A DNA stretch of 64,000 nucleotides from Nocardia cyriacigeorgica (lineage in GTDB: Bacteria > Actinomycetota > Actinomycetes > Mycobacteriales > Mycobacteriaceae), in contig NZ_JARWNX010000038.1 of assembly GCF_029868385.1 (NCBI RefSeq), positions 1-64,000 on the forward strand, read 5' to 3'. The notes under the pieces are model-generated. The model did not search any database. It had not been told where the DNA came from and worked only from the letters and a program-made list of their open reading frames with translations. The position numbers and the translations under genes were made by a program. Below, in pieces: positions 30,637-39,219 of this stretch (its first letter is position 1; each line of letters opens with the position of its first letter).

Positions 30637-32520
30637 TTATTCGACCGTGACCGATTTCGCCAGGTTGCGTGGCTTGTCGACGTCGTATCCGCGTGCCTGC
30701 GCCACCTCGGCGGCGAAGATCTGGAGCGGGATCGTCGACAGCAGCGGCTGGAACAGCGTCGGCGCGGACGGGATCTCGATCAGATCGTCGGCGAAGGGCC
30801 GCACCGTATCGTCGCCCTCCTCCGCGATGACGATCGTGCGCGCACCACGCGCCTGAATCTCGCGGATATTGCTCAGCAGCTTCGAATGCAGCACCGCGCG
30901 GCCCTTCGGCGAGGGCATCACCACGATCACCGGCAGCCCGTCCTCGATCAGGGCGATCGGACCGTGCTTGAGTTCACCCGCCGCGAATCCCTCCGCATGC
31001 ATATACGCCAGCTCTTTGAGCTTGAGCGCACCCTCGAGCGCCACCGGATAGCCCACATGGCGACCGAGGAACAGCACCGTCGGCACCTGCGCCAGCTCAC
31101 GTGCGATCGCACGCACCTGCGGCGCCGTCTCCAGCACTCGCGAGACCAGCTTCGGCATGGCCTCCAGTTCGGCGAACTCGCGGGCCACCTCGTCGGGGTA
31201 TTTGGTCCCGCGCGCCTGCGCCAAGGCCAGCCCCACCAGGTAATTGGCGGTCACCTGGGCCAGGAACGCCTTGGTGGAGGCGACGCCGATCTCCGGCCCG
31301 GCCCGTGTGTAGAGCACCGCATCGGATTCACGGGGAATCTGGGCGCCATTGGTATTGCAGATCGCCAGCACGCGCGCCTTCTGCTCCTTGGCGTGGCGCA
31401 CTGCCTCAAGCGTGTCGGCGGTTTCACCCGATTGCGATACCGCCACCACCAGCGTGGAGCGGTCCAGCACCGGGTCGCGGTAGCGGAATTCACTGGCCAG
31501 CTCCACCTCGACGGGCAGTCTGGTCCAGTGCTCGATCGCGTACTTGGCCAGCAGACCGGAATGGTAGGCGCTGCCGCAGGCGACGACGAAGACCTTGTCG
31601 ACGTCACGCAGCTCCTGATCGGCCAGGCGCTGCTCATCGAGCACGATGCGCCCGGAGCCGCCGTGGCTGGTGTCGAAATGCCCCATCAGGGTTTCGGCGA
31701 CCGCGGCGGGCTGCTCCTCGATCTCCTTGAGCATGAAGTAGTCGTGCCCGCCCTTTTCGGCGGCGGCCAGATCCCAGTCGATGGTGAACGGCCTGGTGCG
31801 CGAGCCCGCGTCGTTACCGGCGAAGTCGGTGACCCGGTAGCTGTCGGTGGTGATCACCACGGCCTGGTCCTGGCCGAGTTCCACCGCCTCGCGGGTGTGC
31901 TCGATGAACGCCGTCACATCCGAGGCGATGAACATCTCGCCCTTGCCCACACCCACCACCAGCGGGGTGGATCGCCGCGCGGCGATGATCTTGTCCGGAT
32001 GTTCGGCGTGGGTGAAGACCAGCGTGAACGCACCCTCGAGGCGGCGCAGCACCGCCAGCGCGCTCGCCTCGAAATCGCCCGCGGTCGGCCCCTGCGCGTA
32101 GGCGCGGGCCACCAGATGCACCGCCACCTCGGTGTCGGTGTCGCTGCGCAGCTCGACACCGGCTTCCTCGAGTTCGCGACGCAGCGGCGCGAAATTCTCG
32201 ATGATGCCGTTGTGCACCACGGCGACGGCGCCCGCCTCGTCCCGATGCGGATGGGCGTTGCGGTCGGTCGGCGCACCGTGCGTTGCCCAGCGGGTGTGCC
32301 CCATACCGGTGCTGCCGGCGAACGCGCCCGCACCGGCTTCGCCCAGCTCAGCCTCCAGATTCGCGAGGCGACCGGCCTTGCGTTCCACCGCGATCGCGCC
32401 CGCGCCGTCGAGGATCGCGACACCGGCCGAGTCGTATCCGCGATATTCCATGCGGCGCAATGCGTCGACGACGACGCCGAGAGCATCCCGGTACCCGACG
32501 TACCCCACGATTCCGCACAT
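30637..32520 (-). CDS. glmS: Glutamine-fructose-6-phosphate aminotransferase
   Basis: GlmS makes glucosamine-6-phosphate, the first step to UDP-GlcNAc for peptidoglycan. The 627-residue protein has the N-terminal nucleophile Cys2 (MCGIVGYVGYRDA), the amidotransferase TRWATHGAPTDRNAHPH, two SIS domains (VACGSAYHSGLLAKY and VLFLGRHVGYPVALEG) and the C-terminal DKPRNLAKSVTVE. It is the Rv3436c equivalent. glmM, the next step of the pathway, lies 19 kb away across the accessory block. Confidence 0.98.
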   Translation of the reverse strand: MCGIVGYVGYRDALGVVVDALRRMEYRGYDSAGVAILDGAGAIAVERKAGRLANLEAELGEAGAGAFAGSTGMGHTRWATHGAPTDRNAHPHRDEAGAVAVVHNGIIENFAPLRRELEEAGVELRSDTDTEVAVHLVARAYAQGPTAGDFEASALAVLRRLEGAFTLVFTHAEHPDKIIAARRSTPLVVGVGKGEMFIASDVTAFIEHTREAVELGQDQAVVITTDSYRVTDFAGNDAGSRTRPFTIDWDLAAAEKGGHDYFMLKEIEEQPAAVAETLMGHFDTSHGGSGRIVLDEQRLADQELRDVDKVFVVACGSAYHSGLLAKYAIEHWTRLPVEVELASEFRYRDPVLDRSTLVVAVSQSGETADTLEAVRHAKEQKARVLAICNTNGAQIPRESDAVLYTRAGPEIGVASTKAFLAQVTANYLVGLALAQARGTKYPDEVAREFAELEAMPKLVSRVLETAPQVRAIARELAQVPTVLFLGRHVGYPVALEGALKLKELAYMHAEGFAAGELKHGPIALIEDGLPVIVVMPSPKGRAVLHSKLLSNIREIQARGARTIVIAEEGDDTVRPFADDLIEIPSAPTLFQPLLSTIPLQIFAAEVAQARGYDVDKPRNLAKSVTVE

Positions 32521-32556
32521 GGCTCACCAGAGTACTTATCGGATAACGTTCACGTC

Positions 32557-33420
32557 GTGTCGGCGTCTGTGAAATCCCTCCTGAGCACCCTGACCAGCCG
32601 CGGCCCGCATCGGGTGCTGCGCGGCAACCTGGCCATCGCGGGCCAGCCCGGCGTCGTGTACACCCCCGAATCCGGGAGAAACCTACCCGCGATCGCGTTC
32701 GGCCACGGTTGGATGACCGGCTCCGACCACTACCGGACCCTGCTCGAACACCTGGCGTCCTGGGGTTTCGTCACCGCCGCCCCCGACACCGAACGCGGCC
32801 CCATCCCCTCCCACCTGGGTCTGGCCACCGACCTGCTCACCACCCTCGACATCTGCGCGGGCGTCCGCCTCGGCGACGGCGATATCAGCGTCCACCCCGA
32901 CCGCCTGGTGCTGGCCGGCCACGGCATGGGTGCCGGTGCGGCCGTCATCGCCGCAGCCCAGCGCCGCGTAGCCGCCGTAGCCGCCCTCTTCCCGGCTCCA
33001 ACGGCCCCCGCAGCCGAACCCATCGCCGCCGACATCGACACCCCCGCTCTCATCCTCGCGGGCGCCACCGACCTCCGCTCCACCAACTCCAACGCCATCC
33101 CCCTGGCCGCAGCCTGGGGCGGCCCGATGCTGCTGCGCACGATCGACAAGGCCTCCGCCGACGGCCTGGCCGAAGGCCGCCGCCTGATGGCCCTACTCGG
33201 CGCAGGCAAACACGAGCACAAAACCACCCGAACCACCCGAGCCCTACTCACCGGCTATCTGCTCGCCACAGTGCAGGGCGACAAAACCTACGCCCCCTTC
33301 GCCGACCCCGAAACCTCCATCCCCCACACCCACCTCATCGACCCCACCGCCGCCGAGGTGCCGGTCGACAAGCCGAGCCCGGCGAAGCTGGGCCAGCTGG
33401 TATCGCTACTGCGCAAGTAA
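32557..33420 (+). CDS. Rv3438-like alpha/beta hydrolase-fold protein
   Basis: About 287 residues of dienelactone-hydrolase or chlorophyllase-like fold (AIAFGHGWMTGSDHYRTLL and LILAGATDLRSTNSN). At the nucleophile elbow the sequence is LVLAGHGMGAGAAV, so Gly replaces the expected Ser of G-x-S-x-G. The acid Asp and a His (AGKHEH) may remain. Without the nucleophile normal esterase chemistry is unlikely. It is divergent from glmS, the position of Rv3438 in M. tuberculosis. GTG 32557 and GTG 32569 are both possible starts. Confidence 0.8.
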   Translation: MSASVKSLLSTLTSRGPHRVLRGNLAIAGQPGVVYTPESGRNLPAIAFGHGWMTGSDHYRTLLEHLASWGFVTAAPDTERGPIPSHLGLATDLLTTLDICAGVRLGDGDISVHPDRLVLAGHGMGAGAAVIAAAQRRVAAVAALFPAPTAPAAEPIAADIDTPALILAGATDLRSTNSNAIPLAAAWGGPMLLRTIDKASADGLAEGRRLMALLGAGKHEHKTTRTTRALLTGYLLATVQGDKTYAPFADPETSIPHTHLIDPTAAEVPVDKPSPAKLGQLVSLLRK

Positions 33421-33904
33421 GCCGATCCGCGCCCCGCCGCATTGGTGAACCGATCCGCGGCCACGGAAATCGCAGCCTCGGATCCACCCCTCAGCCGAGC
33501 CTGACAATCACCCCCACGCGACGATCACCCGGCGCGACGATACGGCCCCGACGACGCGCCGCCGCCAAGTCGCCCACATGCCAACGCCGACCAAATCCTC
33601 ACTACCCCACCCTGATCCACCCCAACCTCGCGACTCGCCTCCCGCAGCCGGCTTACATCAAGCCCCACACGTCAGCCAGACCGCCACCTCCAGTGGCACA
33701 CCAGCGTGCTGGTGCAGCAGGCGACACTGCCGGGCCGTTGCCGCCGCGACGGGCGTACTTCGGCGGACCGACACCAAAGCCGCCCCAACCTACTCGGGCT
33801 GCCCAACTGATGTGCCACTCACCCCGGCGTTCTCTACGAACGCCGCCTACCCGTTGCGGGGCAGGACGTTCGTGACGGCGATGGACAGCGGGAGGGGCCG
33901 GCGA
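33421..33904. other. Intergenic region at the accessory-block boundary
   Basis: 484 bp between convergent genes with no believable ORF. A distant inverted pair AGTGGCACA (about 33704) and TGTGCCACT (about 33810) echoes the GAGTGGCAC words downstream of the MFS gene at 30.5 kb. This marks the switch from the M. tuberculosis-like backbone to accessory genes. Confidence 0.5.
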
Positions 33905-34624
33905 TTAGCGAGTTGTCCATTCACCTCCGTTAACGGCGATGGTCTGTCCAGTGATCTGGCGTGCGCCGGGTGAAGCAAGGAAGTGGACGGCAGCGGCGAT
34001 ATCGGTGGGCCGTCCCACTCTCTTGGTCATGGTTGCTTCAAGAAGTGATGCTCTGCGTTCGTCGGTGAGGTTGCCTCGGAAGAACTCCGTGTCATCGATG
34101 TAGCCGGGCGAGATGATGTTGGCGGTGATGTCTCGGGCACCGACGTGTCGAGCTAGGTCGACGTTCCACGATGCGACGGCTGCTTTGGCAGCTCCGTAGG
34201 AGCCGGCCCCTTTGTCAGCGGCGATGGATCCAATGGTGATCACGGTCGACCCCCTTGGCATGGTAGGAAGCAACGCTGTCGTCATCAAGACCGCGGTGAT
34301 GAGGTTGCTGTCCAGGTTTTGACGCCATGCTTCGGCGACTTCACTCAGGTCACTGGGATCCTTCCTGTCGAAATCGGTATTGCCGCCCGCGTTGTTGACC
34401 AGCACATCGACGGCACCGATGTCTCGCGCCATGGAGGCGGTCTGTTCAGGGTCGGCCCCGTCGAGGGTGATCGCTTTGACCGAGCCGCTGATCTCGTCCG
34501 CCGCCTTCCTCAGGACATCCCCGCGGCGGCCTGTGATGATGACGTCACATCCATCGGATGCGAATCGAGTAGCAATCCCCCGGCCGATACCTGTGCCTCC
34601 ACCAGTGACGACGACAGTGCGCAT
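33905..34624 (-). CDS. Short-chain dehydrogenase/reductase (SDR)
   Basis: A 239-residue classical SDR: cofactor motif VVTGGGTGIGRGIA, NNAGG, catalytic Ser in ITIGSIAADKG, Tyr and Lys in SYGAAKAAV, and the SPGYIDDTEF loop. The Arg residues at the end of beta-2 (ITGRRGD) suggest NADP(H). It starts at ATG with AGGAGG upstream. It is divergent from a MarR regulator with a perfect palindrome between them. The codon composition is less GC-rich than the backbone, consistent with acquisition. The substrate is unknown. Confidence 0.92.
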   Translation of the reverse strand: MRTVVVTGGGTGIGRGIATRFASDGCDVIITGRRGDVLRKAADEISGSVKAITLDGADPEQTASMARDIGAVDVLVNNAGGNTDFDRKDPSDLSEVAEAWRQNLDSNLITAVLMTTALLPTMPRGSTVITIGSIAADKGAGSYGAAKAAVASWNVDLARHVGARDITANIISPGYIDDTEFFRGNLTDERRASLLEATMTKRVGRPTDIAAAVHFLASPGARQITGQTIAVNGGEWTTR

Positions 34625-34641
34625 TCGTTTTCCTCCTGCTA

Positions 34642-34657
34642 CGTTTAGGTCTAAACG
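34642..34657. promoter_or_regulatory. Palindromic operator between SDR and MarR genes
   Basis: CGTTTAG-GT-CTAAACG is a perfect 7-bp inverted repeat with a 2-bp centre. It is midway between two divergent starts (18 nt from each) and is the obvious autoregulatory site for the adjacent MarR protein. Confidence 0.8.
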
Positions 34658-34675
34658 AGACTAACAGGAGGGCCG

Positions 34676-35236
34676 GTGAAAGGCGCAACACCAAACGACC
34701 CTGTAGACGCGATCGCCGAGGCATGGGTGCGGGAACTGCCGGACGCCCCGGTACGATCCATCGGAATTGTGACCCGCATTTGGCACATCGCCAAACTCCT
34801 GGGGGATGACCGCGCCCGCCTACTGCGCGGCCGGCGGGCGGACATGGCCACTCTCGACCTGCTGTCCACGCTGCGTCGCCACGGCAGCCCGTATCGGATG
34901 ACGACCCGTGAGCTGGCCACCACCTCCCTCATCACTGCGGGGGCGATAACCCAACGCGTGGATCGCGCGGAAGCGCAAGGACTTGTCAAGCGAACAAGAC
35001 GCCGTGATTCACGAATGGTCGACGTCGAACTCACTCCTGCCGGGCACGCGACAGTCGACGACCTCGTAGCCGCTGTTCTGGAGCGTGAATGCGAGCTACT
35101 CGACGGGATATCCACCGACGATCAGGTCCACCTCGAACACACACTGCGCACACTCCTGCAACATCTTTCAGCCATTCTGGGAGAACAACATCAGCCCGGA
35201 CATGTCGGGTATCCCGACGCCGGAAAGAAGGACTGA
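34676..35236 (+). CDS. MarR-family transcriptional regulator
   Basis: A 186-residue MarR-type protein with MATLDLLSTLRRHGSPYRM, recognition helix ITAGAITQRVDRAEAQGLV and wing RRRDSRMVDVELTPAG. It starts at GTG 34676 with AGGAGG 4 nt upstream. Its stop codon overlaps the ATG of the transposase remnant. The last residues (about EQHQPGHVGYPDAGKKD) may be IS-derived, so the original C-terminus may have been replaced. It presumably controls the divergent SDR through the palindrome between them. Confidence 0.9.
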   Translation: MKGATPNDPVDAIAEAWVRELPDAPVRSIGIVTRIWHIAKLLGDDRARLLRGRRADMATLDLLSTLRRHGSPYRMTTRELATTSLITAGAITQRVDRAEAQGLVKRTRRRDSRMVDVELTPAGHATVDDLVAAVLERECELLDGISTDDQVHLEHTLRTLLQHLSAILGEQHQPGHVGYPDAGKKD

Positions 35237-36258
35237 TGCCCCATCGAAACGCGCCGCTGACCGCCGCAGGCCGACGTCGCCTCGTGGAGCGGTGCAAGAC
35301 CCGCCCCATCGCACACGTTGCCGCCGAAATGGGCATCTCGCGATCCTGTGCTTCGAAGTGGGTGAACCGATGGCGACGACACGGCGAGGACGGGCTCCTC
35401 GATCGGCCTTCGACGCCACGCTGGAGACCTCACGCGACGCCAGCAGAGGTCATCAAGCAGATCGAGACCTGGCCGGCGCGAGCCCAAGCGGTCTGCCCAA
35501 CGCATAACTGATGAGCTTGCCGCCTTGGGCTGCGAGATCAACCGCCGAACAGTGACTCGGCATCTGACCAGACTCGGTCTCGGAAAACGCCGCTTCATCG
35601 ACCGGGGCGGTGACAAACAACCGCAAGCCAGGCAAGATCACCGTCCGCTGGCCCGGGCACATGGTGCACCTGGAGGTGAAGAAGGTCGGTCGGATCCCCG
35701 ACGGTGGCGGCAGGCGCATCCATGGCCGCGACAGCGACCAGGCCAAGACCGTCGGTCGCGCCAAATCAGCTGGCGCGAAGCGCGGGTACATCTACCTGCA
35801 CTCGGCAATCGACGGATACTCCCGGCTCTCCTACACCGAGCCACTACTCGACGAGAAGGGGGCGACCGCAGCGGCGTTCCTGACCCGCGCGAAGGCCTGG
35901 TTCGCCGCCCACGGCATCACACACATTCATCGCGTCGTCACCGACAACGGAGCGTGCTACCGCTCCAGCGACTTCGCACGGATCGTTTGTAACCAGTCCC
36001 GGCACCAGAAGACCAAGCCCTACACCCCGCGCCACAACGGGAAAGTTGAACGCTACCAACGGATCCTGTCCGAGGAACTACTTTACGCCCGGGACTTCAC
36101 CAGCGAGGAAGCCCGATCAGCAGCGATCGCGGTCTGGAATATCCACTACAACTATCACCGCCCCCACTCAGGCACAGGCGGGCCGACCGCCGGCCTCACG
36201 CTTGCAGGAAGGTGTCACCAAGGTCCTGCCCTCATACACCTACCGACCAACCAGCTAG
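35236..36258 (+). pseudogene. IS481-type transposase, three frameshifts
   Basis: The protein can be followed across all three frames. An N-terminal HTH (MPHRNAPLTAAGRRRLVERC) runs to about 35465 and shifts +1 after IETW. The next segment (TDELAALGCEINRRTVTRHL) shifts +1 near 35610. The DDE core (PDGGGRRIHG, YLHSAIDGYSRLSYTEP, VVTDNGACYR, NGKVERYQRIL) then shifts +1 near 36185. It ends PPASRLQEGVTKVLPSYT at 36258. Each shift needs one extra base, which argues for decay rather than a single programmed frameshift. Near the left end GTCGGG-TAT-CCCGAC resembles an IS481 terminus; I found no matching right inverted repeat. It abuts the MarR and coiled-coil genes at both stops. Confidence 0.85.
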
Positions 36259-36638
36259 ACCAACCAACTCTTCCGCTGGTAGTACTGGGCTTCCTCGTCA
36301 TCCTCATCAACCGGCGCAACCACATCCTTCGACCGCCGCGCCGCCATCGACCGAGCAATAGCGTCCCGCTGCTCCCGAGCCTCGGCCTCTTGCCGCTCCC
36401 GTTCCTCGGCAGCCAGCCGCTCATTCTCGGCTTCGGCCTCGGCTTGTTCCTGCGCCCTCTGGATTTCTTCCCCGTGGTCTTCCCAGAACTGACGCATCTC
36501 GCTGGCAGACTTCTCAGCTAACGCGCGACTCCTCTGTGCCGTGCGCTGGTTGATCTCAGCTATCTCTTCCCGCAGTTTGGTTGATCGCCAGCGGCTCTCT
36601 TCGACAATTCGTTCAATTTCCGCCCCGTAGTTCACCAC
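36255..36638 (-). CDS. Coiled-coil protein at the end of a T7SS substrate operon
   Basis: A 127-residue, highly charged helical protein (coiled coil about 5-95, Glu/Arg/Ala-rich). An acidic linker DEDDEEAQ precedes the C-terminus YYQRKSWLV. GTG 36638 follows GAGGAG by 7 nt. It is the last gene of the minus-strand group with the WXG-like and EspC-like genes, 42 nt downstream of the former. Its stop overlaps the end of the IS remnant. I do not recognise a named family; a chaperone or accessory role for the secreted partners is inference. Confidence 0.72.
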   Translation of the reverse strand: MVNYGAEIERIVEESRWRSTKLREEIAEINQRTAQRSRALAEKSASEMRQFWEDHGEEIQRAQEQAEAEAENERLAAEERERQEAEAREQRDAIARSMAARRSKDVVAPVDEDDEEAQYYQRKSWLV

Positions 36639-36680
36639 ACCGATTCTCCTCGAACATCAGCCACTTCGCTGGGAAGTGCG

Positions 36681-38387
36681 TCACAATGGGCCAGCCTCTG
36701 AAAGTTCGGCGCCGGTATCGAACGGCTCCGGCGGCACCGGTTGCGGAGGCACAGGCTGGATGGGCGGCACCGGCTCCGGGACAGGAAGCGGCTCGGGGAT
36801 AAACCCGGTGTCCACACCGCCCTCGGCCTCGGGCTGCGGATAGTCCTGGGGCTTGTGCTCGCCGTCCTCTTCCTGTTTGCCACCGGGCACGCCGCGCGGC
36901 ATAGTGCCTCCCGACTGCCCCTGGTTCTGCTCGGAGCCCTCGCCCTGCTCCCCTTCCGGCTTCTCACTGTCGTCCTTGTTCTCTTCGCCGACGACGACCG
37001 GTATACCCTGCTCGTTGAGTTCAACCTTGTAGTCGGTGGTTGTACCGTCAGGTTCCGTAACCACCATCTTCATCTGACCGTCGGGGCCCATTTCCAGCTT
37101 GACCTGCTTACCCGCGAGGTCGAGCCCCTCATCTTCGTCCGGCTTCCCGTCCCCGTCCTTGTCGTTATCGGGTACACCGTCGCCGTCGGCGTCCACCAGT
37201 CCCGACGCACTTGTCTGCAACTGCTGCAACGCGCCGTCGATACCCTCAGTGACCGCGCCGGCCAGCGAACTCAAACCATCCCCGACTGCGGAGGCAACGG
37301 TGGTAATCAATGGAGACAGCTCGGTCGCCACATCCGCCAACGCGGCGAGTCCGCCCAGAATGGAGTCTGTTGTTGAGTCTTCATCATCCGACTCGGTGTC
37401 GTCGTCGGTTGTGCTCGGGCTTGGGCTGGGACTCGGGCTTGGACTTGGACTCGGACTCGGACTCGGGCTGGGACTGGGACTGGGACTGGGACTCGGCTCA
37501 CTCGCCTTCGGCGTGGCGGTCGGGCAAGGATAAGGTTTTTCGGTGAGGTCCCCGAACGGAGCCTTTATCGCTTCATAGATAACCTTGACATCCCTGTCAG
37601 CGTTATCGCACGCAGTAATAAACGCGTTTACCTTCGCGGGGTACTCATCGTAAAATATGTCGTTCAGCCATTCGATACACCGGTTTTCCATTTTATCGTG
37701 AAGCGCAGTTCCGGGGATAAGAAACCCACCACCAGCAAAACCCGTCAAAGCTACCTGCATCGAGTCGATCGGGCCGTCCGAGAACTCCGGGAAAATATTC
37801 AAAAGCTTATTGACCAAACCATCGCCGGTCCACCCTTGCGACACCCCCATGTCAGATCCGGCAACGATGGCATCGACATCTTCGGGAGTCTTTCCGTCGA
37901 TCATGACGTAAAGACCCTCTTCAAGGATATCGAGAACGGCATTCGACTTGTCCTTGATGATGGACCGCAGCCCCTCTGGCGCCTTGTCGAGCGCTTCCCA
38001 TACTTTCTGAGCGGCGTTCATGTCGGTTTGAGCCATAGACAGCTGCTCACCGATCATCCCCGAAGCAGTCGTTGCCGCTTCCCCCTCCCAAATCGATGGG
38101 AGCGTCTGAAGGTACCCAGCCTGAGCGGTGTGCTGTTCCCGCGCGCCGTCAAGGGCCTGCTTGAGCCCATCGGCCGCACTACGGATCTTCCCCTCGTCCG
38201 TATCGCGCTGTTCATCGAATCTTTGACAAATTCTTCCGTATTCGGGAACTCCGGCTGGAAGTTCATCGAAGGCCCGCTTATAGAGCGGCTCAAACTTCTC
38301 GAAATACTGAAGACTTTTAGCAGCAATATCATACATTCCGGCAATACTGTCTCCGTCGGAGACCCGGGAAGGATTGTTTGATGCCAT
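36681..38387 (-). CDS. Large WXG-type putative T7SS substrate with Ser-Pro spacer
   Basis: 568 residues. A helical N-terminal domain (about 1-285) contains a W-x-G turn (SIWEGEAATT, W100). A (Ser-Pro)n stretch (about 298-327) is followed by an acidic patch. Calcium-loop-like DADGDGVPDNDKDGDGKPDE (401-420) leads to a beta segment VVTEPDGTTTDYKVEL and a Pro/Glu-rich tail containing YPQPE, a YxxxE pattern. No Sec signal is present. The gene begins 5 nt after the EspC-like gene, resembling PE/PPE- or EspC/EspA-type pairs exported by ESX systems. The first half is AT-richer than the backbone. No toxin domain is recognised. Confidence 0.75.
   Translation of the reverse strand: MASNNPSRVSDGDSIAGMYDIAAKSLQYFEKFEPLYKRAFDELPAGVPEYGRICQRFDEQRDTDEGKIRSAADGLKQALDGAREQHTAQAGYLQTLPSIWEGEAATTASGMIGEQLSMAQTDMNAAQKVWEALDKAPEGLRSIIKDKSNAVLDILEEGLYVMIDGKTPEDVDAIVAGSDMGVSQGWTGDGLVNKLLNIFPEFSDGPIDSMQVALTGFAGGGFLIPGTALHDKMENRCIEWLNDIFYDEYPAKVNAFITACDNADRDVKVIYEAIKAPFGDLTEKPYPCPTATPKASEPSPSPSPSPSPSPSPSPSPSPSPSPSPSTTDDDTESDDEDSTTDSILGGLAALADVATELSPLITTVASAVGDGLSSLAGAVTEGIDGALQQLQTSASGLVDADGDGVPDNDKDGDGKPDEDEGLDLAGKQVKLEMGPDGQMKMVVTEPDGTTTDYKVELNEQGIPVVVGEENKDDSEKPEGEQGEGSEQNQGQSGGTMPRGVPGGKQEEDGEHKPQDYPQPEAEGGVDTGFIPEPLPVPEPVPPIQPVPPQPVPPEPFDTGAELSEAGPL
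37414..37497. repeat. Hexanucleotide tandem array encoding Ser-Pro repeats
   Basis: About 14 units of a degenerate hexamer (GGACTC/GGGCTT-like on the plus strand) encode consecutive Ser-Pro dipeptides. Slippage here would change spacer length in 2-residue steps without breaking the frame. Confidence 0.85.
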
Positions 38388-38392
38388 GCCGA

Positions 38393-38713
38393 TCAGCCCC
38401 CCGCCTTCGTTGTATCGGTGGCGTTCTGTTCATCCACATTGGAATAGTTCACAACCGATGCGCCAATTGTGTCGCCCGAGATTGTCCCGGCTTCAGCCCA
38501 GTCCTCCAGCCATTTCCTGACAGCCTCCAGGCCGGTCTGGATATCCTTCCCCTCCTGGCTGTAATTCCTCCCGACCTCGGTCGGACCGATCATATTGTCC
38601 GCGACCTTCTTGACCTGGTCTTTGACCGCGGCGGCGGAACTCCGCAGGTCGTTCCCCAGCTTCCCCAACTCGCCGGTCTTGACACCGACCGTCGACCCCG
38701 AATTCGTCGTCAT
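38393..38713 (-). CDS. EspC-like small T7SS substrate
   Basis: A 106-residue helical-hairpin protein of the EspC/DUF2580 type. The N-terminal half (GELGKLGNDLRSSAAAVKDQ) and second helix (GLEAVRKWLEDWAEAG) are joined without Pro breaks. The C-terminal VVNYSNVDEQNATD carries a YxxxD secretion motif. No Sec signal is present. It precedes the WXG-like gene by 5 nt, so the two are probably co-secreted as a heterodimer. EspC (Rv3615c) is an ESX-1 substrate in M. tuberculosis; which ESX system serves this one is unknown. Confidence 0.82.
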   Translation of the reverse strand: MTTNSGSTVGVKTGELGKLGNDLRSSAAAVKDQVKKVADNMIGPTEVGRNYSQEGKDIQTGLEAVRKWLEDWAEAGTISGDTIGASVVNYSNVDEQNATDTTKAGG

Positions 38714-38756
38714 CGACCAGTCCCCTCCATCCCTGCTCCACCTCGTTCACGACGCC

Positions 38757-38814
38757 GAACCATGCTCGGGTCGAGTGCTGTCTACTAGGTTTCGACGCAC
38801 TCGACCCGGGTTCG
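38757..38814. promoter_or_regulatory. Strong hairpin upstream of the EspC-like gene
   Basis: A perfect 12-bp stem (CGGGTCGAGTGC, 38767-38778, with 38797-38808) is extended by CGAACC/GGTTCG after a 5-nt bulge. It lies 44 nt upstream of the EspC-like start and downstream of the DUF6802-type gene. It could be a terminator/attenuator or a repressor site. Confidence 0.6.
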
Positions 38815-38907
38815 GTTCCATCGGATCTCGCCCGGTTCGGGACGGGATCGCATGCAGGAAATCTACTGGGCTCGCCTCGGTGGAGCCAAGCGCAGGCGAG
38901 CAACCCC

Positions 38908-39219
38908 CTACTTCTCCCCCAACCGCCCCTCATCCGTCTTCCTCCACTCCCCCGACCCATCCGGATTCCGGTGGTACTCCCACGCCGCGTAGTCACCGTC
39001 GTCCTCCACGACGGTGACGTGGTCGGCGTAGCCGTCGAGGTCGGTGTCGGTCCAGACGTGCATGGCGTCGTCGTCGGTGGTGGTGATGGAGTCGAGGATG
39101 CCGTCGCCGTTGATGTCCTGGGTGGGGCTGTTGAGTTCTACAGGGCCTAGGCCGTCCAGGGACGAGGATGCGTCGATGTCGGGCAGATCCAGGCCGGGGA
39201 ATTCACCCGAGCTGATCAT
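38908..39219 (-). CDS. DUF6802-type small acidic protein
   Basis: A 103-residue acidic protein with Asp-rich loops (QDINGDGILDSITTTDDDAM and TDTDLDGYADHV) that resemble calcium-binding or thrombospondin-type turns. The C-terminal EYHRNPDGSGEWRKTDEG completes the domain. AGGAGG precedes the ATG. It is on the same strand as the EspC/WXG-like genes and shares the Asp-loop theme with the latter. The family name is tentative and its function is unknown. Confidence 0.75.
   Translation of the reverse strand: MISSGEFPGLDLPDIDASSSLDGLGPVELNSPTQDINGDGILDSITTTDDDAMHVWTDTDLDGYADHVTVVEDDGDYAAWEYHRNPDGSGEWRKTDEGRLGEK

Noticed and set aside
33578..33973. 131-codon plus-strand ORF
   Set aside because: Runs into the SDR gene on the opposite strand, no ribosome binding site, Pro/Thr/Ser composition without family features.
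36046..36258. Separate 70-codon gene at the end of the transposase
   Set aside because: Its C-terminal half continues the transposase after the third frameshift; the N-terminal half is out of frame noise.
36258..36300. Right inverted repeat of the IS481-type element
   Set aside because: I searched for a complement of the left GTCGGGTATCCCGAC-like end and found none, so the element's boundary is not asserted.
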